Shown one piece after another: positions 57,649 to 64,000 of a stretch of 64,000 nt of DNA. Each line of letters begins with the position of its first letter. Positions within the stretch are counted from its first letter, which is position 1. Made by a program: the position numbers and the translations under genes. Source of the DNA: Enoplosus armatus (lineage: Eukaryota > Chordata > Actinopteri > Centrarchiformes > Enoplosidae); NCBI RefSeq assembly GCF_043641665.1, contig NC_092198.1:15343001-15407000 (forward strand), in the 5' to 3' direction. The notes under the pieces are model-generated. The model did no database searches. It saw nothing but the letters and a program-made list of their open reading frames with translations, and was not told where the DNA came from.

Positions 57649-59718
57649 TCAGACAACCTTACTGCTGTTGGTTCCTTTGTATCTGAAGTCAGGCATGCTC
57701 CACACCCTCTGTGACCTCTCCTCCCTCTCCATCCCTCTCTCCACATCCTCGGACACGGTTTTGAGGTCGCTCATCCCCGCCCCGTCAGCCACAGCTGTGG
57801 TCAGGCCCACCGTGCTTCCGAACGGGTTGATCTTGATCCGGGACCTGAAGTTCACGAGGGACATGCTCATGGCACGTTTGTTGTTCCACTGGCGGGCGAG
57901 CCGCTCAGCTTCCTGCTCTTCCTTCATGTGATCCAGAGCTTCCAGGAGGACGGAGCGAAACAGGGCGGACACCTCCTGCACCTCGGGCTCATTGGCCTGC
58001 ATGACCTCCCTGAACCTGCGCGAAACCAAAAACAAAACACTGATGAGACAGATTGTCAGTTTAATGATATCTTCTGCTATACTGGAAGAGCATTTAAGAG
58101 TATTGTACCGATTTCGCATTGCACTGTTATAGCATTATCAGACTGCAATGGACAGCTTAAAAAAATCTAAATCGACAGTTCAGCCAGAGATTCAGGTGTT
58201 ACATGCTAGTAGCAGCTAATGTAGCCTCGAACTTCTAGCCTGAAGCAGAGATGAGGAGGGGGCTACAGAGCTCTGGTAAGCTCACTTCTTTCGAACTCCA
58301 CACCTCCAGATCTCGTAGTCTTCAGACCCAATAAAGACCGACTCAAGTGACATCACCTGAGGCAATTTATCAGACTTTGCTTCATACAACATTTTTCACA
58401 TATGCAGTTGTACTCCTGAAGACCTGATAACAGACTCTGATGTGTAAAATCAGTGACGTTCCTTTTTAAAGAGTAGCTTAACAGCCCCCAAAGATCTTGT
58501 TTCTGCTGATCCCCAGTGGTTTAACTTCTCACCTTGCTGCAGTGACGTACACGTGTCTATTGCTTCAAAAACTGCAAAAATTCAAATTTCCAAATTAGGC
58601 TAAAGAGCACAGTGAGAGTGAACCAAATCATTAAAGTTGCAGGGTGGAAAACCAAAACAATGAGCTGAAAGATGCTATTCTGTAGAGCGGAGGGAAGCTG
58701 CGGAGTCGGGTGATGAATACAGTATCTGTGGGTTACTCACTGTGAGTGACCCATCTCACATTACACAGAGTCATGTGATTTATTGTTTATATAAAAGTAT
58801 TGATTCTAGCCACTTTAAAGGGAAATCATTTGATCAGAAGTTTAAAATATAAAAAAACACAAAAAGTTGTGTGCTTCCATCCCGATCCACGTACACAAGT
58901 AAGAGCAAGACACTTCACCATCTTTAACTGACCGGCGATAAGGTTAGTATAAAACTAAAACATGAATACAGAAATAAAATAATGTGAAAATAAAATACAT
59001 GAAAGAAGAAGACAAACATGAAGATGATGCACCACAACATGCAGGTGAACTGAAGAAAGAACCTCAAGTCTAGAAGTAAGATTCTCTTTATTTTTATACC
59101 AGGATTTTATTCTGGCCTTTTGCGCAAACCAACATCCAAATGATGGCAAATGTTATGAAAGGCAACCTGGATCACAGTCATCATCCCCCCAGCTGTGTGA
59201 CCAATGCAGAAGTACAATGTGTAGCTCAAAAAGCAACCCGAGAGCCAGCAAAAGTCTGCCAGATGACATGAAAGCGGGGAGCTCTGAGTGCAGGCAACAT
59301 GGAGGGAAGTTAAACATTGTTCATTTGCATATATAACCCACATTATAATGAAACAAAGCTAAATGAAAATCTACAAATCTACACTTATTAGCTTTTTCTG
59401 GAGCTTTAAACTGAATCTTACTGTCTCCTCCTGAGCAGATGGAAAATCCTCCTAACAGAGAGGCCATCTTCCTCTTGTAACTATTTGACCTTTGGATTTT
59501 CTTAAAATAATTGTCACAAACGAAAAATTAAATAAGGAAATGTGGAGAAAACGTTTAAACACCCTCCTTTCAGAAAAAAGAAAAAATCCACTTTTCAAAC
59601 TCTACTTTCTTATTAGCATTTATTTTATTCAATATAATTTCATTTATTTGTTATTGTCCAATTCTTATTATCATTTTATGTGGACCACAGGTAGACTAGC
59701 AGTCACTTTGTTGTTGAG

Positions 59719-59765
<47 letters not shown>

Positions 59766-60301
59766 ATAAAAAACAATAATATAATAAAGAATCTACAGGA
59801 GAGGGCAATTTGGGGAAAACCCAGATGTAGCTCTGTTTCAGGGAAAGCGTCAGTTAATTACACTCCACAGCCAATCTGACAACCGAGGACTCCTCCTCTG
59901 TGCCGCTAATTAAAATCACACAACAGTTGGCCCCCGTTGTGTTTGTGTGGGACTTCCACTTGGCGTTTAGCACCTCACTGTTAACTCACATTAACACCAG
60001 TCAAACTGCTCCCCAAAAACTGTCGAACTCTAACAAGACACCTGAGACCTCGGCAGCTTTCTGTGAACAGATGCTCAAACCAGCTCAGGACGTCTCTGCT
60101 GCAGATTACAGGACGAAGCTTAGTGTCTATCTGACTGTCTGTCTGTCTGTCTGTCTGTCAGCAACATGTCGGGAAATCATGTGAACAGATTTTATTTATT
60201 TTATTTAGATTTAACCAGGATAAATGGTAATAACTTTGCTGATCTCCTGACTTTTAATCTAGCGCCATCATCAGGTCAAATTTTCAGATGCAAAATACAT
60301 G

Positions 60302-60347
<46 letters not shown>

Positions 60348-60978
60348 ATCCATGTTGTGTGCATGTTAGCATGCTAACATTAGCATTTAGCTCAAAGAGG
60401 CTACTGTTGAAATGGATGAGCTTCACAGAGCTGCTCGAATGGCTGTTTCTTAGTCTATATTAGTTTATGTGAATTGTGACATTTTAAATTGAAAAGTAAC
60501 TGTAGCTGTCAGATAAATGTCTTGAAGTAAAAATTAGGTATTTCCTAATGAAATGTAGTGGTAAAGTACAAGTACCTTCAGATTGTATTTAAGTAAATGT
60601 ACTTTGTTGTTACTTTCCACCTCTGACTTCCTGCTTCAGGTCCTGTAATATTGGTCCGTCTACATGATCAGCTTTTGTGTCTCCTTACTTGAGTATGACC
60701 AGGCCGCAGCAGGGCGGCGGCACCTTGGAGCAGAGGTCCTCCAGGCCGAGCTTGTCCCCGGTGCTGATGCTGTAGGAGGAGCGAGGCGTGCTGGCCAGCC
60801 AGCTGTAGTCCACCCCGGTCTTGAGGCGCCGGTACTCGCTCTCCCTCTCTCTCTGCTGCCTCTCCGCCTCCTTCAGCTGCCAGCTGAACTCCAGCATCAG
60901 GGTGTCGGTGACCACGTCGGCCGGGTCCCGCCGGGGGCTCCGGTGATACGGCTCATTCCAGTTAAACCAGGAGGCCAT
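57649..60978 (-). CDS. rd3: RD3, retinal guanylate cyclase regulator, two coding exons
   Basis: RD3 binds retinal guanylate cyclases GC1/GC2, inhibits them and supports their transport to photoreceptor outer segments. Exons: 60689-60978 (ATG at 60976-60978; acceptor puts the exon start at 61002) and 57649-58015, ending TGA; 657 nt, 218 aa (human 195). The product starts MASWFNWNEPYH, has a coiled-coil segment LKEAERQQRERESEYRRL, the signature TGVDYSWLASTPRSSYSIS, then EPEVQEVSALFRSVLLEALD, INPFGS and a C-terminal VSEDVERG and RVWSMPDFR. These match RD3 and not RD3L. The junction joins as ILK-FREVM. At least one 5' non-coding exon is expected upstream; I cannot place it. Confidence 0.95.
58120..58460 (+). 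repeat. Dispersed repeat, copy 2, in rd3 intron
   Basis: GACTGCAATGGACAGCTTAA, TGCTAGTAGCAGCTAATGTAG, GGGCTACAGAGCTCTGGTAAG and GTGACATCACCTGAGGCAAT match copy 1 at 56090-56540. The remaining intron to 60688 holds microsatellites and a further repeat listed separately. Confidence 0.8.
59719..59766. repeat. (TA)n(TG)n compound microsatellite
   Basis: About 14 TA followed by about 9 TG units. Confidence 0.95.
60134..60159. repeat. (CTGT)n microsatellite
   Basis: Six CTGT tetranucleotides. Confidence 0.9.
60220..60440 (+). mobile_element. Interspersed repeat fragment with (AAT)n expansion
   Basis: TAACTTTGCTGATCTCCTGAC, AGCGCCATCATCAGGTCAAA and GTTAGCATGCTAACATTAGC match the family at 52085-52800. 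A 45 bp (AAT)n run at 60302-60346 interrupts it. Confidence 0.7.
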
Positions 60979-61447
60979 GATACTGCCCTTCTTCACAACC
61001 CCCTGAGTAGGGAAAGACAATCAGAAGTAGCCATCACACTGAAATGATTATGATTGTTATGATGATTAGATGTGACCTCAAATTAGACAAGATCACAAAA
61101 CATCACTGCCAAGCTGTTGAAATTAATTGATTTCAAAGTGGATTTTTGCACTGGAGAGTAAAAGAGTGTAGGGCCAACAGATTACATTTGCTGCTTTTAT
61201 TAGAAATAGTGAGTGCGAGATTTTGGAAAGTAACTGAAATCTGTGAATCGCTGTACTTTGCAGAGCTTGAAATGTGAGACCAATAAATCAAACATACAGA
61301 GTTTCAGCTGTTATATTCCACATTAATTATAACTCCACATCCTCTGAAGTCTGTTCCACTGAATGCTGTTTCCACATCTGGACATATTTCCAAAAGAGAA
61401 CGTGGCTCTTTGTTCTAGGTGTCATATCCGCTCCCACAGATGCTGTA

Positions 61448-61484
61448 ATCAATTCAATTCAATTCAATTCAGTTCAATTGTCAG
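61448..61484. repeat. (AATTC)n-type short tandem repeat
   Basis: Repeated CAATT/AATTC pentamers between 61448 and 61484. Confidence 0.8.
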
Positions 61485-61599
61485 TCTTTTGTTTGCTTTT
61501 CTTTTTGTGCAAAAACATAAGAGAAGAGGCCACTGATGAAGGTGTTGTGTCTCATTCATTCAAAGTAAAAGGTTTTCACTTCACAGACTACATGAAGAC

Positions 61600-62400
61600 A
61601 TGAAGACTGAAATTATTACAACAATTAATCAGTTTTGATATTCAAATAATCGTTTATGTCATTTTACAAGTATAAATGCTAAATATTCTCTAGTTCCAGC
61701 ATCATATATATCCTTTTTCAAGCAAAAAACAATGAAAAAGATTACAAAGATTATCTAATTCTAGCCTCTCAAAAGTGAGGACTTGCTGCTTTCTTTGACA
61801 TATATCATTGCAACCTGAGTATCTCTGGGTTTTGGACTGTTTGTCCAACAAAACAAGACATTTTAAAACGTCAGTTTGGGCTTTGGTTAATCAACTAATC
61901 AAAAAAAATAATCAGAATCAGAATCAGAATCGGAAATACTTTATTGATCCCTGGGGGGAAATTACACAATTACAGGTGCTCCCATTCAAGAGTAGAAAGT
62001 AGCATAAATTAAGAAATGAGAAGTATGTACAAATATGAGAATAAAAAATAAAAAGTATACACATTTACAATATTTAAGTGAAAAATAAAGGTAAAAAATA
62101 TATACAATAACAATGTATATGTATGTGTATATGTATTGCACTGGTGAGTATGTATATATATGTATTGCACTGGTGAATATAAATAGAGAATAAAGAATAA
62201 ATAATGAGGTAGTACTATATGACAGGTGAAATAGGTGTTTATTGTGTCTTACACTCAGAGGGAGGAGTTAAACAGTTAGATGGCCACAGGCAGGAATGAT
62301 CTCACTGAAGGTGCTCTTGTGCCTGACCAGCACATCATGGAGAATAATTGTTAGCTGCAGCCCTAAACTGAATGTCTTTGGGTTTTGAACTGGTCAGACA
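61600..62400. mobile_element. MITE-like repeat (AATCGATTA family), copy 4, split by a LINE
   Basis: The left part has CTGGGTTTTGGACTGTTTGTC, AACAAAACAAGACATTTTAA and AACGTCAGTTTGGGCTTTG, and the right part TAATTGTTAGCTGCAGCCCT. The DNA between (61908-62345) is a LINE fragment. Confidence 0.65.
61908..62345 (-). mobile_element. 5'-truncated L2-like LINE, 3' end
   Basis: On the minus strand, the 3' end of ORF2 reads HDVLVRHKSTFSE then an in-frame stop after an internal deletion, followed by an AT-rich 3' UTR. The tail is ATTTCCCCCCAGGGATCAAT, AAAGTATTTCC, then TGATTC repeats. This order is that of fish L2/Rex-type LINEs. Confidence 0.75.
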
Positions 62401-64000
62401 AAACAAGCAGTGTCTTCTTTTAGTCTTCTTTTATTAAGGGTCCATTTAGTTTTGTAACCGTCTTCTTTAAATCTTGGATTAATCTGTCCACAGCTGCTGC
62501 ACATGCTGTACACTACTCTGCTGCACCATAGTGGGGGTGTTTTTGTTGCTGTAAATCAGATTATCAACATTTGCAGAGAAGAGCTTTCACAACAAAGCAA
62601 CAGAGTGGGATTAGTCGGAGGCCTGCTCTTACCTCTGGACCCAACAGGTTCACTCTGAGCAGACTGACCCTTCAAAATGGAGTCAAACACATCCGGCCAA
62701 GACAGCCTTTCAAATAGTTACAATGCCTCTCTATGTTAGACCAACAACTGTTATTCCACATACTTAAATGTTGTTTAAAAGGATTATTTTCGACAAATTG
62801 TCGCAGCTCTCTCATGTCCACCAGCGTGTGTGAATAGCAGGATAGTGTCTGCAAGAGAAAAATGTATTTCCTGCTGGCTTGAAGTTTCTTTCTTTTCCCG
62901 AGAATATCCCTGCTGTTTAGTTTTACAACCAACATTTTTCAAGCTTGGACTGCCGGTTACTTCTGACAGATAAAACACAATTTGTTGCTGTTTACTCCAA
63001 AGCAGAATTGAGAATGAACAGTTTAAAAAAAAAAGAAGCATTTTCCTACCTCTTCTTCTTTTTCGTTTTAAGTTTTTCTTGCACACCACAAGAAACAAAA
63101 TCGCTGAAAAGCAGAATTAGAAGAGTCCTCAGAAACCAGGTACCTAGATGGATGCTGAAGAGACAAGCCTGGCTGAATGAAAAGCAGAGAGAGAGGAGAA
63201 ATGGATATTCTCTCTCTGCTCTCCCGTCCTCTCACAGTCCCACAGTATTATCTCCACCTCTCTCTCGTCTCTCCCCTCCTCCTCCTCCTCCTCCTCTTCC
63301 TCCCAGGAGCCTCTCTGGCCTGCCTTTACTTGTTGCAGGAGGTTGGGGGCACCATCTCCAACGGGAGCCATTGGATCACGGCCCCTGATGAAGTGCTTAT
63401 GTAGCTTTTTACGATTCGCCGTTGCCATAGTGATGCTCCTAAGCCTATTTGTCCACAATAAGCTCCATCAGCTGAAAGGGAGCTAGAGAGCGATGAAGAG
63501 GCAGATAAAGAGGACACAGTGGGTTGAGCGGCGAGATGGAGAGAGGGAGATAAATCAAAAGCATGTTGTTTTGAGCACAGGGTTAGCGTAGTGCAGGCTC
63601 ACCGTGCTCTGAAGACAGCTTAGTTAAAGTGACGCGTGGTGCAACATCTGCAAAGGGTCAGCCTGTGTAAATTAACTTCCCACGGATAATGAGCCTCACC
63701 GGCCCAGAACAGTCATGCATGAATTATAGGAGGAAACGCACTAATTGCAGGAGGAGATGTTGATGATGTAGTGCAGATGATGGAGAAGCAGAGAGGTAAA
63801 AGAGTCCAGATTGAATGTGCAGTCGCTGTGTAGGTGGATATCAAGGTTTGTTGGTTTATTCTGTGTGTGTGTGTGTGTGTGTGGGTGTGAGCAGCTAACC
63901 TCAGACGGTTTCCTTCTGCACAGTAACCTCGAAATCCCCCCTCACACCTCCAGCACAACACTACTACCCCCCCCCTCCTCCTACTCAGTGTTGTTGCGTG
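62400..64000. other. rd3 upstream DNA, no supported gene
   Basis: Contains a pyrimidine-rich (CTC)n run at about 63262-63305 and a (GT)n run at 63862-63883. An open frame of 147 aa (+) and another of 104 aa (-) near 63.1-63.4 kb both run through the (CTC)n tract and show no family motif. 63300-63520 is less AT-rich and could hold the rd3 5' exon or promoter, but no signal settles it. Confidence 0.4.

Noticed and set aside
62945..63458. Open frames of 147 aa (+) and 104 aa (-), the latter with a poly-Glu run
   Set aside because: Both owe their length to the (CTC)n tract. No homology is recognised and no splice-linked exons were found.
1..64000. CRISPR arrays, operons or a microbial defence system
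   Set aside because: No direct-repeat/spacer pattern or operon structure is present. The genes are spliced vertebrate genes.

Overview
The window is vertebrate nuclear DNA, almost certainly from a teleost fish (percomorph-like). Genes are split into short exons by GT-AG introns. The intergenic DNA is AT-rich and packed with repeats of types I recognise from fish genomes: L2-like LINE tails, CAGTGGTGG-ended hAT-like elements, fold-back MITEs and a tRNA-derived SINE. The encoded proteins are the fish forms of NRBP1, macoilin, CRISP, RHAG and RD3. No bacterial genes, rRNA, tRNA genes or CRISPR arrays are seen.

Layout: (1) 1-2620, the last two coding exons and 3' UTR of nrbp1 (+), entering from the left. 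(2) 5501-13723, a complete 11-exon macoilin gene (-), convergent with nrbp1, with a GC-rich 5' end near 13.6 kb and several repeats in its introns. (3) 14.1-16.3 kb, a nest of transposons. (4) 16.9-29.9 kb, a head-to-tail duplication carrying two cysteine-rich secretory protein (CRISP) genes (+), each with signal peptide, CAP domain and 10-cysteine C-terminal domain, separated by about 2.7 kb of mobile-element debris. (5) 29.9-43.7 kb, about 13.8 kb with no gene I can support. (6) 43766-50479, a complete 10-exon rhag gene (+) for an ammonia-channel Rh glycoprotein, with a 1.5 kb 3' UTR. (7) 53372-55601, a seven-exon gene (+) for a 182-residue Ser/Lys/Arg-rich basic protein that I cannot name. 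(8) 57649-60978, the two coding exons of rd3 (-), a retinal guanylate-cyclase regulator, convergent with the Ser-rich gene. (9) 61-64 kb, repeats and unassigned upstream DNA of rd3.

The genes do not form a pathway. The grouping is positional. RHAG lies beside the CRISP cluster in mammals (human 6p12) and macoilin lies beside the RHD/RHCE pair (human 1p36), so macoilin-CRISP-RHAG here looks like an old linkage group kept together. All exon maps were built by hand from splice consensus and frame. Each complete CDS closes exactly in frame: macoilin 644 aa, CRISP-A 243 or 244 aa, CRISP-B 263 aa or a few more, RHAG 437 aa, Ser-rich protein 182 aa, RD3 218 aa.

The oddest signal is in both CRISP genes. 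Exon 1 ends in phase 0 but the next exon needs one extra base. A single base flanked by good acceptor and donor sites lies between them in both copies (17221 and 23949), which suggests a one-nucleotide microexon; use of a donor 4 nt downstream is the alternative. CRISP-B also has an extra Gly/Asn-rich exon made by a local duplication and a triplicated 45 bp promoter segment. Other structures worth a look are two long fold-back elements, several transposon-in-transposon nests (one with a 9 bp target duplication), a candidate CTCF site, and a possible GC-AG intron in the Ser-rich gene.
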